From NCBI RefSeq assembly GCF_002878395.1, contig NC_061121.1:136498495-136562494 (forward strand): a stretch of DNA of 64,000 nucleotides, read 5' to 3'. This document shows, piece after piece, positions 1-11,795 of this stretch; position 1 is the stretch's first letter; every line of letters starts with the position of its first letter. Made by a program: the position numbers and the translations under genes. The notes under the pieces were generated by a model. The model saw only the letters and a list, made by a program, of their open reading frames with translations. It ran no database searches and was not told where the DNA came from. The DNA comes from Capsicum annuum. Its lineage: Eukaryota > Streptophyta > Magnoliopsida > Solanales > Solanaceae.

Positions 1-2290
1 GTGAAATATAAATAGCTATCCACCTAGCCATCTCAAGTCTCTAAATGGTGCTCAGCATCCCACATGATATGTCGATCCTATTTGATCCTCAGTCTCTGGT
101 CGCACTCAGTTGTAAATATAGGAGTGGTGTAATTTAGGCCAAATATAACTCTGCAAATAGTCTCTATCGATGTGTCAACTCTGAACCCTCTAACTAGTAA
201 ATGATCAAGTTGTGGCTACCGTGCAAATCTGATAAAGCCTAAATGATAGTGCATAGAAAGGACTACGGTAGCTCTATATGATGCATAAAAATCTCATACC
301 ATAGTCATTATATAGGAACTGAATGGTCTAGTCATCCACTATAGCTGATATCTATCAAATGTCATAGTTATGGTGCTCACTTTAGCCCAATAAGTCAATC
401 CGACGCTTCTCATAAATACATCTCATAGGCCTTTCTATCTCTCAAACATGACTGTTAAGCTCAAATATATATCACATGCCTTCCATACACTACCTCAGAT
501 GTTCCTCTTTGAGGGTGCATCTGGGCCATATGCGGGGCTCTACTGCACTGAAGCATTATGGAAAGCTGCTTGGCACCCTCATCTAACTAGGGTAACTTTA
601 TCTATTGTACATGAGTGGTTGTACCCTCCTCATACAGGGTCACTACAGATGACTACTCCTGCTCAACCTCATCAGATAAATCCCGGGACCCCTCCTCAGA
701 TTGGGGGTCTTGAGTAGCAACCTGTGGAGTCATCTCTGACTCTTTCTCCTCTTTATTATCATCATTAGGTGGAGGAGTATGGGGGTGATATTTGTGCAGA
801 CTTTATCCTTGGCTAGGTTATAGCTGACTGAGCATCCTAGCGAGTCATTGCCATATCCTGGCGATTTTGTGCTCTCATGAGTCTACATGTCACCCCAGCG
901 GTAATTTCTCTACGTAGCTGCGTCAAGTACTTCTCCACTAATCTTCTAGGTTTGAGAGACTCTACCCATCTCTACAAAGCACTGGAATTCACCTTCTTTA
1001 TTGCTTTACGTTCCATGTGTACTTAAAAAACCAGTTGTTAGTTTCTAACAAAAGTGAGGGATAGCAAAAGTCAAAGAAAAAATCAAAATTCAAAAAGTTC
1101 AAATTTTTCCTCAATTTTCACATCTCAATAACCTATTTGAAATCTCAACAAGTCCAATGCATTCACACTAAACAAGAATCCTGAATTTCAAAGCAAACCA
1201 ACATGCTCAACTCATGGTATTACTCTATTCATTCAAGTTCACATTTCGGTTAGGGCATAACTTAGTATTTTAGCTCAAAACAAGGTCGTACATTATGATT
1301 TTAGGTTACTTTAAGGCTCCCATATATAAGCATGATAGTTTCTATATATTTTTCAATGAAACACACATATTAACTTGTTTAAACAATAGATAGATCAATA
1401 AATAACCTTTAGAAACCGAGAAAGTTACCTTTTATATGAAGAACCGAAAGAGAATAATGAAGTACTCTAGAAAAACCAAGGCTAAAACTTTTTTAGCATG
1501 TTGGGACAAGTTCGTACCTCAAATAATTGTCAACTTAGCCTTTACTTAAAAGTGTGGGGTTAGTTGGTCTTTTAAGAGGGAAGTTTAAAGTCAAAGAAAA
1601 AAGTGAAGTTTTGAGGATTAGAATGAGTTAGAATTAGAGTAAGAATGTTCTTTAAGGTGGGGGACTATTTTAGGTCATAGTTAAATATTGGTGGGTCCAA
1701 AATTTAAATTAAAAGTTGGACCCACAAAATGACCTAGCTGCGGCATCAACTTCCACTTCACACATACGGTCAGGCAGTGGATGTAGGTACCACCTGTAGC
1801 CTGCAGGTATCAGCGAGGGTGTCGGGCTGATAATTTTGGCCCTATTTATGCAACACAAACTCGATATTTTGATATTTTTCCTGATACTTATGGTCTCGCA
1901 ACCTAACTTTTAGGTCTCAAAGGTAAAATTAAATGCCAAGAGTCCATAACTTACCATTTTTCATCCTCAAAATTTCAAATTTTTGACTTATTACTTACCA
2001 TGTGGGACTTATGATCATGATGGGACTATCACACAGTCCCGTTACCTGGAAATTGATGGATGTAGCAATTTTTACCGTATTTTGTGTAAGGTACAAAAGC
2101 TAAAAACCTACAAAAGGGTAAAAACAAAAACAAATGTGAACACTAAAATATAGTGTGTTACCTCCCACTCAGCGCTTGATTTAACATCGCTGCATGATGT
2201 AGCTATGTTGGTTATCAGACTTCACCAAAAAGCCCATGGGTTGACTCCCATGCAGCACTTAATTTAACATCACAAATTGATGCGGGTATC
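1..2290. other. No supported gene; probable 3' side of an Athila-like retroelement
   Basis: No reading frame here resembles a known protein. The stretch at 2160-2280 (a 'cctcccactcagcgcttgat'-like phrase repeated in variant form about 85 bases later) is of a kind I associate with non-coding internal parts of Athila-type gypsy elements. It follows directly the gag/protease fragment encoded on the minus strand. An open plus-strand frame at 448-717 has no recognisable domain. Boundaries and assignment are inferred. Confidence 0.35.
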
Positions 2291-2299
2291 TAGACTACT

Positions 2300-3800
2300 C
2301 ATAATTTATTTTGATACCCATATGTGTATCCTCTAGGATCATCAATACAATCAATCACTGACACTACCCTCATGTCGATTGGCTGCTTCATTCACTTTTG
2401 GATGTTGAATGTCGCCTCCTAACTATTTACTCTGATTTTTATCTTACCTTTTTCCATGTAAACCATAGCTCTGCCTGTGGACATAAATGGTCTTCCCAGT
2501 ATAATGGACATCTCGGTGTCAACCTCACAGTCTAAGATGACAAAATCATCTAGAAAAATGAAGTGATCCACCCTTATAATCATAGTCCCTTCTCTATATA
2601 TTCATACTTCTTCCTCTATTTACCATCTCGCTCTCTGCTATAGTCTTTGTATCTATCATAGTATATTTAACCTTGGTTACCTTGCACATGGGCTCAAAAA
2701 TCCACCATCTAATGATCCAGATAACTCGCTTCCTATTCTGATTCTAACTCGTATGCTATAGAAGCTGACCCCTGTGTTGCTACTGCGTTCACTTTCTCAG
2801 AAGTCGCAGCTACAAACTGCTTTGCTAGTACCCTTAAATCAATCCTTAGTAATGTAATTTCTTATTCTATTGTATTATCAGCTGCTCTCTAGTTACAGGA
2901 GGCTCCAATAGCATTTGTACAGGATCCCCTCTCAGCCTTCTAAGTTTGCTACCCTCCATTAGTGAGTAAAATCCAATCTAACATCTCTAAAGTTACCTCC
3001 TAGTGTAGTCTCATAAAAGATCCTCCAGAGATGGTGTCTATCATGGCTCTGGAGTTAATGGTCAGAGCCCTATAGAATATCTTTGATAAGCTCATCTCTG
3101 ATAACTGATGATTTGGCACCATGTTCAAATTTTTCTTAAACCTGAACCAAGCCTTGTACATAGATTCTAAATCCAGCTGCCTAAAGTTATAGATCTCATC
3201 ATCTAGCTGCAACATCCTTGATAGAGGAAATAACCTATTTAAGAATTGTCTATGTAACTCATACCAAGTCGTGATAGAACCTCTTGGAAATTTCCCTAAC
3301 TATATAGATGTTTCTTCTGTAAGTGAAAAGGGGAAAAACCTCAATTAAAGCGCTTCTTAATATACCCCTGAAATGGTATACGAGGTGCACATCCCAAATA
3401 AATATGCAAAGTGCGTGTTTGCATCATCGGTAGACAATCCTACAAACACACCCTTCAAATTTAGAAGTTGGATCATGGCACTCGTAATGCCGAATTTGAT
3501 GCCTGAGGGCAAAATAGGAGGTACTATGGCTCTAGTCTCAGTCGGTTCAACATATCCCATATCTTCTTTATAATCCATATATGGTTGTATGTACTGATAT
3601 GCTGGGATTACTTAAACACGGGAATCTCTAGCTCTATTTTAGTTTCCACAGAGTGTTGCTCGGTAGTTTGCTATTTGTGTCTACTCAGTAAGATATGCTT
3701 CCCTAGCTACTCTCTGAGCTTTTTTAATTACTGTCTTATCGGCTTCAGCATAAGCTAACAGCTCACCAGTCTAATGATCAACAATATCCTGCACTTCTTT
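2300..3800 (-). pseudogene. Athila-like Ty3-gypsy gag and protease remnant
   Basis: Decayed coding region of a retrotransposon polyprotein, read on the minus strand from about 3800 down. The segment at 3578-3357 matches the plant gag pattern in which a conserved hydrophobic stretch leads to a GLSTDDANTHFAYL-like motif. The segment at 3215-3000 continues with the gag core (DEIYNFRQLDLESMYKAWFR, then a TISGG motif). From about 2700 to 2410 the frame resembles the retroviral-type protease C-terminal half, with an ILGRPF motif near 2500 followed by a basic, valine-rich strand. Several in-frame stops and frame changes separate these pieces. RT and integrase are absent, so the element is truncated. 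Family-level assignment rests on motif resemblance only. Confidence 0.7.
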
Positions 3801-4017
3801 AGGTGGAGGTACAACATCATGAACCTCTTTAGGATTATCTGCTCTTTTTTATTCAGACATCCAACCAAGTGTATATAGGATCCTCTCTGGATTTGGATTG
3901 ACTGGGAGTAAGGGTTTACCTCAACTCTGTGTGTTATACATACACCGGTGTATGCCCAATTAATAACAAAAAAACCCAAAAACTGCAACAACTTCAATTC
4001 ACAAATTAACACCGTGC

Positions 4018-4035
4018 TCCCTGGCAACAGCGCCA
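4018..4035 (-). other. Primer binding site, tRNA-Asp type
   Basis: Read on the minus strand this is TGGCGCTGTTGCCAGGGA, two changes from the tRNA-Asp 3'-end complement typical of Athila/Tat elements (TGGCGCCGTTGCCGGGGA). It lies just upstream of the gag remnant in element orientation and so marks the inner edge of the 5' LTR at higher coordinates. Confidence 0.75.
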
Positions 4036-4044
4036 ATTTCTTGA

Positions 4045-5480
4045 TGACGTCCAAGCAACACCTTCTATTAGATGATAGTATGATCGCTGTCAAGCTATAG
4101 TAACCCAACTAATGTTGGGGTCAAATCTTAAGGAACATGTGTCTTTGCATATCTTAGTAGTTGTAGTCGATGGGAAGAATAAGACAAGTAAACATAATCT
4201 CAAGTAAAAAATAGTATTAACTTGGTTGAAATCAGTCGTAAGTGAGCACTAGGATTGTGTTCCCCCTAAATTCTCAACTTTTTAGGCTTATCGTGCATTG
4301 TTGAACCAATCCAATACCTTGAATACAGCATCGATAAGTTATGCACCATCTACAGTATTTTGGATGAGTGGAAGGATTTCACCTTTTACCTTTTGAGTCT
4401 CAGGGTGTCACACTACTAACTCTTATCTTGATCCCTATTAACTATTCCCTTTTGAGTCTCTAGTTATTAGATGAAACATAACCATCTTACGTAGATAGAA
4501 CCTAGAAGTGTGGATCGACAATTACTCCAAATTACTGTTATCCTTATCTTTTCCTAGTCACTACTCCTCTTTTGGAGTAAATAGCAATATCTAGGCGGGA
4601 TCCTAATGTGTGCACCCATTAAGAAATCAATCATAATGAAGATAAATCAATGCATGCCACTGGTATTATTTTAGATCAACAATCGCGCTTTCCCTACTTC
4701 TTCAATTCGCCAGGGTTTCCAAAACCCTAGAAATGGATTTAGCCGCTCATGATTGAGAAGAAATCAATAATATTCATAATAGAAAGCATAGGGGAAATCA
4801 CAATGATAAGATGGATAAAAACCCACAACCATAACTGAATAATCAATCAAAGTCAATACAAGGAAATCCCAATATCAAAGACGAATCTTGGAATCAAAAT
4901 ATGTTTTTGAGTGTCAGAAATGCGTAACTATTACTAAAAAGTACATAAGGGGTATTTATAGTACATTAGAAAACCCTAAAAATAAATCCCAAATAAAATA
5001 GGAGAAAACCGAGTCGGTGGCAATCTGCTCTTTGTAACTGCGGTCTGGCACAGGCACAGGTAGTACCTGCGGTCTGGCACAGGGTACAGGTACAGACCAC
5101 AGCTTGTGGATGGACAATGTCTTGCAAGTCAGCTCTTAATATTTTGGTTTTCTTGCACCTACTTTGTGTGTATGTAATCTGAAGGTCTACATGCGGTCTA
5201 TAGGTTGACTTAGTAGGTGGCAGGAGTCAGTTTTTAAGCTCTTCTTCAACTCTCAAACATGCATTGATGATGATCAAGAAAAAAAAACATCCCAAACATC
5301 TATATTCGCTCCAAAAGTAGCCAAAAGCACCTTTTTCACCTTTTTTCATGAACTTACCATCCAAAATATGGTTTCCTGCAAAACATACCCAAAATGGATC
5401 ATATCCAACCAATAGGCCTTAGAAACTTGCATATTTTCCTTATTTTAAGTGTCGAAAGTGCTATATTTCTATAGCACATC
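4045..5480 (-). repeat. Athila-like 5' LTR (approximate)
   Basis: This is non-coding sequence on the far side of the primer binding site. The inner edge follows from that site. The outer edge is taken where copia-like coding sequence begins and is uncertain by perhaps 100 bases. It contains a short imperfect duplication of an 'acctgcggtctggcacagg' unit at about 5036-5090. No matching 3' LTR was recognised, so the assignment as LTR rather than leader is inferred. Confidence 0.45.
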
Positions 5481-5529
5481 AGAACTCAAACTCAAGTAGG
5501 TTTCCAAATCTAACAAATGGCTATGTGTA

Positions 5530-6078
5530 CAGGTAGGAAAAGAGGAATGTTGTTAGAACTAGTTCATGGATAGTGGATGTTTAAAGCATATGACTAGGAG
5601 GACCGACTGCTTTCTCTCTCTCAAGACTCTTCAAGGTGGAGGTGTCTCTTTAGGAAATGGTTAAAAGGGCAATATTTATGGTGTAGAAAAGATTGGAAAA
5701 TAACCTAATTAGGTAATAGAAGATGTGTATTATGTGAATAGCTGCAGTCTTCTAAGTGTTTCTCAAATTTGTGACAAAGGTAATGGCATGAAGTTCTCAT
5801 CAGATGGATGTACTGTGTCAAGCTTGAAGTCTAAAAAATTTATTCTCAAAGCCAAAAGGTTCAAAAATGTGTATGTGGCTGATTTAGAGTCTGTAGCAGA
5901 TGAGGAATCAACTTGTTTAAGTATTCAAAGTGAAAATATTGATCTATGGCACAGAAGGATGAGATATGTAAGTTCCTTTTTGTTGAACAAGTTGATATTG
6001 AAAGAGATGGTCTGTGGCATGCCAAAGCTAAAATTTCTAGGCGACAAGGTTTGTAATGTTTTTATTAAGGGAAAATAA
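5530..6078 (+). pseudogene. Copia protease end and GAG-pre-integrase domain
   Basis: Around 5560-5620 a degraded frame shows remains of a copia protease active site: an altered version of a 'W-x-x-DSG-C-x-x-HMT' pattern. The open stretch at 5725-6078 (117 codons) has the GAG-pre-integrase pattern: a YYVNSCSLLSVSQICDKG start, a GCTVS-like segment, and an LWHRRMRYVS motif matching the canonical LWHRRLGH that begins the integrase zinc-binding region. The second zinc-binding histidine of that motif is lost (R-Y instead of G-H). Confidence 0.75.
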
Positions 6079-6108
6079 ACTAGGTATTCCTTTAAGCTAA
6101 AGAAGCAG

Positions 6109-6931
6109 TTGAGTACTTCAAGGCCCCTTGATATGCCACATATGGATCTTTGTGGACCTATTAAATTCCAAAGTGGAGGAGGAAAGAGGTATGTGTTTTC
6201 CATTATGGATGACTACTCTAGATTCACTTGGAAAATGTTCCTGAGAACCAAGGATGAAACCTATGAGGTTCTATTAACTTTAGACAAGCAAATTCAAATG
6301 AAGTTGAATAGTAAAATTGTTGAATTCAGATCTGATCATGGAACTGAATTTGAGAACTCTTAAGTTTTTGGATTTTGTGTTGAACATGGAATTAATCATA
6401 ACTTCTTTACTCCTAGAACTCCTAGAAAATAGAGTTTTTGAAAGAAAGAACATAACCCTCATAGAGATTACCAGAACCATGCCTATTGACATTGGGTTAC
6501 CAAAGAACTTTTGGGATGAAGGTATTAATACTACCTGTTATATGACAAATAGGTGTTTGATTAGATCTCTCCTAAATAAGACCACATATGAGCTTGTGTT
6601 CCATAGAAAGCCTAATCTTGACTACTTCAGACCTTTTGGGTGTAAGTGCTTTATGGTAAATAATGGGAAGAATGAACTGGGAAAGTTTGACTCCAAAAGT
6701 GACAAAGCAACATTTGTGGGATACTCCTCAACAAGAAAAGAACACGAAATTTTCAACAAAAGAACTCTGTGTGTGGAAGAAAGTATCCATGTGGTCTTTG
6801 ATGAACTTGGAAAGCTTATGAATCCTGGCGATGATAAAGATTCTGATATTAAAGAACTTATTCCTGTTCAAATAGATGATATTACTGAAGATGATGATCA
6901 AGGACTAAATAATGCAGTTAGGAATAATTAA
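6109..6931 (+). pseudogene. Copia integrase catalytic core and C-terminal part
   Basis: 6109-6363 encodes the start of the integrase core: the first catalytic aspartate lies in an HMDLCGPI motif and the second in FRSDHGTEF. A stop and a frame change at about 6362 lead into 6317-6931, which carries the later core (GLPKNFWDEG, then a 'FRPFGCKCF' motif) and the C-terminal region with FVGYSSTRKEH. The expected catalytic glutamate region near 6400-6450 is scrambled. Integrase would join element cDNA to host DNA; this copy is broken. Confidence 0.8.
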
Positions 6932-7179
6932 GATGATGGTGATCTAGGATCTCAGTTACAGACCCTTACTCCAGTTGAAGAATATCAAGAAGGGTCCAGT
7001 CAAACTCCTTCGTGACCTGTTCTCAGTGGACCTTATCTTAAAAGGTCAAACTAGAGGCAGAAATCTTCTCACCCACTTGAGAATCTGACAACACCTTTGG
7101 AATCTAGAGTCCAAACAAAAGCTCAAGCCAGAAATTTCAAGGCATTCTCAGTATTCTTGTCCCAAATTGAGCCTAAAAA

Positions 7180-7990
7180 TATGAAATATATTGACTGTAT
7201 CAATGCAATGCAGGAGGAGCTATAGAAATTTGAAAGAAGTAAAGTATGGCACCTAGTCAGACATATTGATAGAACAATTATTAGGACCAAATGGGTGTAC
7301 AAAAATAAGCAGAATGAGTATGGATCTATCAACATAAATAAAGCAAGACTAGTTGTTCAAGGTTATAACCAGGAGGAAGGAGTTAACTATGATGAGACAT
7401 TTGCTTCTATAGAAAGGATAGAGGCTATCAAAATTCTTATTGCATTTGTTGCCAACATGGGGTTCAAAGCTTTCCAAATAGATGTCAAAAGTGCTTTTCT
7501 CAATGGAAATTTGAAGGAAGAAGTCTATGTCAAGCAACCTCCAGGTTTTGAAGATGCAGATTTTCCTCATCATGTGCTTAAATTGGACAAAGTTCTTTAT
7601 GGTCTGAAGCAAGCACCAAGGTCTTAGAATGAGAGACTTTTAAAGTTTCTTTTGAAAAAATGGATTTAAAAAGGGGAAATTTTACAATACTCTCTTTCTA
7701 AAGTCCATAGGTAGTAACTTACTAATTGTTCAGATATATGTTAATGACATAATATTTAGAACTACTTCTGAATCACTATGTGAAGAGTTTGCAAAGCTAA
7801 CAGGGAGTGAATTTGAAATGAGCATGATGGGTCAATTGAGTTTCTTCCTAAACCTGCGGATCAAGAAAACTTCTCAAGGGAAATGATTTTTGAAGAGAAT
7901 TACATCAAGGATCTACTAAAAAAATACAATATGAAAGATGCCAAGCCAATTGAAACTCCAGTTGGAACCAGTTCAAATATGGATAATGAT
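7180..7990 (+). pseudogene. Copia reverse transcriptase, catalytic box altered
   Basis: The open part 7295-7627 contains RT fingers/palm motifs: KARLVVQGYNQEEGVNYDET, QIDVKSAFLNGNLKEEVYV and LYGLKQAPRS. After a stop at 7627 the frame continues in damaged form to about 7990. The catalytic box near 7735-7750 reads Y-V-N-D instead of Y-V-D-D, so the first metal-binding aspartate is lost. Downstream, a GQLSFFLNLRI motif replaces the usual L-x-Y-F-L-G-I/L. Non-functional. Confidence 0.85.
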
Positions 7991-8056
7991 TAATTTGGTT
8001 CCTCGGTTAATAAGACCATGTACAGAGGGATTATTAGATCCGTATAATATTTTAAT

Positions 8057-8660
8057 ATGAGCAAACCATATATTGTATTTAGTGTAGGAATGTGTGCTAG
8101 ATTTCAGGCTTGCCCAAAGGAGTCTCATTTGAAAGTTGTAAAAGAAATTCTCAGGTATCTGAAAGGGATAGAAGACATATTCTTGTACTATCCATGTGAG
8201 GACAATTTTGATCTGATGGGCTATGCTAATTCTGATTATGCTGGATATTTGGGAGATAGAAAAGCACCTCAGTAATGGCTCATTTTTTGGGTTCTTCCTT
8301 AGTCTCCTGGGGTTCTAAGAAGTAGAACTTAGTTACCTTATCTAATGCTGAAGTTGATTATGTGGCTATAGCTTCTTGTTGTGCTCAATTATCATTGATC
8401 AAACATCAACTGAAGGATTTTACGATTGTATCAGACACTATCCCTCTAATGTGTGACAATAAAGTGATCTTAACATGGCTAAGATCCAGTGCAGCATAAG
8501 AGGACCAAGCATATTGATGTGAGGAATTATTTTCTGAGAGACAATATTTAGAAGGGAGCTATTGCATGAAGTTTTGCAAGATTGATCAGATAGCAGACAT
8601 CTTTACTAGGTCTCTCCACAAAGAACCATTTGTGAAGAACTGGTTAAGGCTGGGGTTGAT
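8057..8660 (+). pseudogene. Copia RNase H domain
   Basis: 8057-8275 has the conserved sequence that follows RT and opens RNase H: HLKVVKEILRYLKG and a YANSDYAGYLGDRKA motif, in which the usual D-x-D-W-A-G is altered. After a stop at about 8275, damaged frames include RTKHIDVRNYFLRD and a terminal piece resembling 'ADIFT-x-x-L' followed by a VKNWLRLGLI-like end. The last is the usual C-terminus of copia polyproteins. Confidence 0.8.
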
Positions 8661-9099
8661 CAAAATAACCTAACCTACCAGATGAATCAATTTTCCTCCC
8701 TAAAACTTAGCTAAAATTAGGAGATAGTATCCTTGATAAAATATGTACTTGCTGGTCTAAATCATTACCATACCTTTACAAGTACACATGCATAAAAATA
8801 ACTTCAAAAAAAAATAGTTGAAGCAAACACAAACTTAAGGATTCACTTAAGAAAGAGAGGGACCTGGTCACATCTCTCAGGTTACTATCATGAATGTACA
8901 TTTTTGTTCTGTCAGAAAAAACTGCTTATTCTCTCTCTATGTTAAAAATTTATGTTATCCTAAAAAGAAAGATGAGTCACCCCAAAGGTAAAATCAATCT
9001 CATCTCACTCTTTCAAAATCTCATCCTTGTGTGTATATGTTCCCCTAATGCCTTTTCAAGATTTGTGGTATTTTTTCTTTCAAAGGAGCACCTAATCTG

Positions 9100-10590
9100 A
9101 AATAGTCATGTCCTTAAAATCTAGTGTAGATAAAGACCGACTCTCAAAACTTCTTCAGAGCTCCAAGCCTGCTTCATCTTTCATATCCCTATTAGGACAA
9201 CACACGACTGAGCCAATCTTCACAGCCACTTTCCTGGATGAACTTTAAGCAAATGAAATCCTTTAAAAAATGGATGATCTTCTTCCTAAAGTATTGTTGT
9301 CAGAGAATCCCCTTTCATTCAAAGAGTCAACCAAGTTAATTCATCTTATCCCTTCAAAGCCATATTCCTTCTTCGCTCAAATCATTGATAAAGATTTATC
9401 CCTAAAAACACTTATCCTTTCTGACAATGTAATGACAAGTGATGATTGGGTTGCTAAAAATCACATTTACTATCAAATAACCTAAAAAGAGTCTGTTTGG
9501 TCCTAAGACACAAGATGTTAGTATGAAAATAAAAAGTTTTGGAGTAAAACCTAGGAGTCCTACTATGAAGAGCAGGCTTCAAAAGGACCTAGTCCCAAAA
9601 AGGGGAAAATAGCCAAAAGATAATTTATTATTACTTATACTAGAAGGAAATGGGAGGAAGAAAGTAAGCTTGTTCCCTAGAAAGTTAGAAATAGGTTCTT
9701 GACAAATCAAAAAGTATTGACTAGAAGGGTTTTTTACTCAAGTGTATTAACAAAATGATGGAACTAGTTGAGCTTGTTAAATATCAGAAATGGCTCTATC
9801 TTGTAGAAGGACCCATTCCCACAGTCTTTCATGAGGTAGTCAGGTAATTCTATTCCATATTGGATTTTTTAAAGACAGACTGAAGATTACTGCTGTAGTA
9901 CAAGGGAAGAAGTTAAATATTGATGTTGTATTACTTGGGAGAATTCTGGATGTGCCCATCAGTGGTGTAAGGACTGTCTCAAAACAAAAGCCTACAACAG
10001 AGTTTATGGCAAATACATCAAAGGTTAAAGGAAAACCTGTGGATGCAGTAAATAGGAAATCACTCAAAATTGAGTTACAATTAGTCTTTGATTTTGTTAA
10101 CAAAGTGATTTTGTCTGCATCACAAAAAAGAAACATTGCTTCAGCTGTTGATGTGTGTGAATAGAGTGTTTGATCATTTTGGTATTGTCTGTGAAAATGA
10201 AACTCCAAGAACAGTGATAAAACTATTTGGCATGAAAACTCTGATCAAAATTAAGTGTGTAGAAAATAAATTAGGAACTATCTCTCAAGAGGAGCTCAGC
10301 AAATAAATAGAGGAATTAAAGCTCAACACAGGTGCTAAGGATACAGATATTAGCAAATTGCAAATGACAATTTAGCATCTTTCTAATGAGGAACCAAGTG
10401 TCTCTAAAGATCTTAGAATTGAGAATTCTGAACCAAAGAAGAGAGTTTCAACTCTAACTGATGGGGTTCTTATCTTAAATACAGAGATAAAGAAGCTAAC
10501 CAAGTAATTGTTACACTGTCATGTTGCAGAAAATAATAAGATCGCTCTACTTCTCCAAACCCTCTTCCCAAGTCCTTCACCTAATTAAAT
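9100..10590 (+). pseudogene. Env-like third reading region of the Sire-type element
   Basis: This 1.5 kb lies between the RNase H end and the polypurine tract and holds several open pieces (9270-9485, 9840-10164 and 10165-10590 in shifting frames). They contain a long helical, lysine-rich domain and a C-terminal stretch with coiled-coil character (IEELKLNTGAKDTDISK). Position alone matches the env-like frame known from SIRE1-type elements. I see no clear signal peptide or transmembrane segment, so 'env-like' is a positional name and not a demonstrated function. Confidence 0.5.
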
Positions 10591-11063
10591 TTTATTGATT
10601 CTTATGGCTTTTTCTATGGAACATTTAAATCTTGCTAATGCTTTACTTTTACATATGAAAAAATCCTTGTTTGTGTGTTTCATATGTCTCTTCTTTACTT
10701 TAAAAGTTGTTTTTCATGTTAGTGTTACCCCAGTGGCCATGAGTTAACTAACTTGTGCCTATTTTACTCTGGGTTTACTATTATCACTTTTCAATGATGC
10801 CAAAAGAGGGAATACTAAATGTATGTGTTAGGAACTAGGTACCAGGTGTAGGTGTTGAAGTTTAAATATAGGTACACATGTTGAATATTTGTGAAGGATG
10901 ATGGAATATTGACAGGGAGAAGAATATTGGTGCATGGTGATAGGGGAAATCATGGTGCATAGTGATAAAAGGAATATTCATCAACAATAGTGGTGATCAC
11001 TCTGATTAAATAAGGAGAATGAACTTTGATGATCAAAAATTTATGGTTGGTTTGTCATCATCA

Positions 11064-11076
11064 AATAGGGGGAAAT
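11064..11076 (+). other. Polypurine tract
   Basis: The sequence aataggggg-aaat lies immediately before the TG of the LTR. This is the usual plus-strand priming site placement. Confidence 0.7.
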
Positions 11077-11785
11077 TGTTATTATATCTTGTTTTGATGA
11101 TGATCAGTTGACAATAAGGGACCAAGTCCCTAGATCTTCATGAGAACATACAGTAGTCATATGTCCTATGTATTTTTGTTTGTTAGTGTAACAAACTTCG
11201 TGGGTGAGTTGTGTATAATTTAGGACACCTGGCCTAATAGAAATTCTACCCTAATCATTATCCAGATATAAATAGAAAAAAATGTTTCTTAATTCATAGT
11301 TTTGCAACCTGATTATTCAAGAAGGAAATTGGTGAAAACTCAAATATTGCTCAAGTTCAACCTTTCTGTGTGTTGAGAGAGTGTTTGTTCTAGAGTCAAG
11401 TCTTGGTCTGTAATTGAATTACTCATGTTATAAGAGTAATGCTTTTCTTGTGTTTGTTAAGTGCTTAGGTGGAGTTACATGAGTTCATATTGGTTAGAGT
11501 TAATCAATATTGGGGAGAGATCTTGACATAGTTGTCAAGGAGAGTTTGTAGTAGAGTTGTTACAAACTAGTGGAGCTTAGAGTTATGTTCCAAATGGAGT
11601 CTATAATAATGAGATTGATTATATTGGATTTTTTAGTGCTTTTGATGGCAAGCCATGGTTTTTCCTCTCTTGAGCATGGAGGTTTCCACATTAAATCTTT
11701 GTGTTCTTTAATTTCTTGCAAATTGTTGTTTCCTTACTGCTTTACTATTTTATTGCATGTGTCTGACTTTAAGGGACCTGGTCCA
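11077..11785 (+). repeat. 3' LTR of the Sire-like copia element
   Basis: The LTR starts with TGTTATTATATC after the polypurine tract. The 'gttttgatgatgatcag' phrase and the early and late 'gggacc-a/t-ggtcc'-like motifs are typical of Solanaceae LTRs of this lineage as I know them. The end is placed at GGTCCA by TG...CA logic and may be off by a few bases. An internal open frame (11570-11791) is not considered coding. Confidence 0.6.
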
Positions 11786-11795
11786 TTGTAAAGTG

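Larger units (their letters stand above)
5500..11785 (+). mobile_element. Sire-like Ty1-copia retrotransposon, 5'-truncated
   Basis: Plus-strand element with domains in copia order: protease/gag-pre-integrase, integrase, RT, RNase H. A long further region precedes the polypurine tract and 3' LTR. The extra region between RNase H and LTR is typical of the Sire/Maximus lineage, which carries an env-like third reading frame. The left side abuts the Athila LTR, and gag proper and the 5' LTR are missing. Many stops and frameshifts mean it is inactive. Its sub-parts are listed separately. Confidence 0.8.

Noticed and set aside
448..717. Open plus-strand frame of 89 codons
   Set aside because: No domain, no homologue I recognise, and it lies in sequence that looks like retroelement non-coding DNA.
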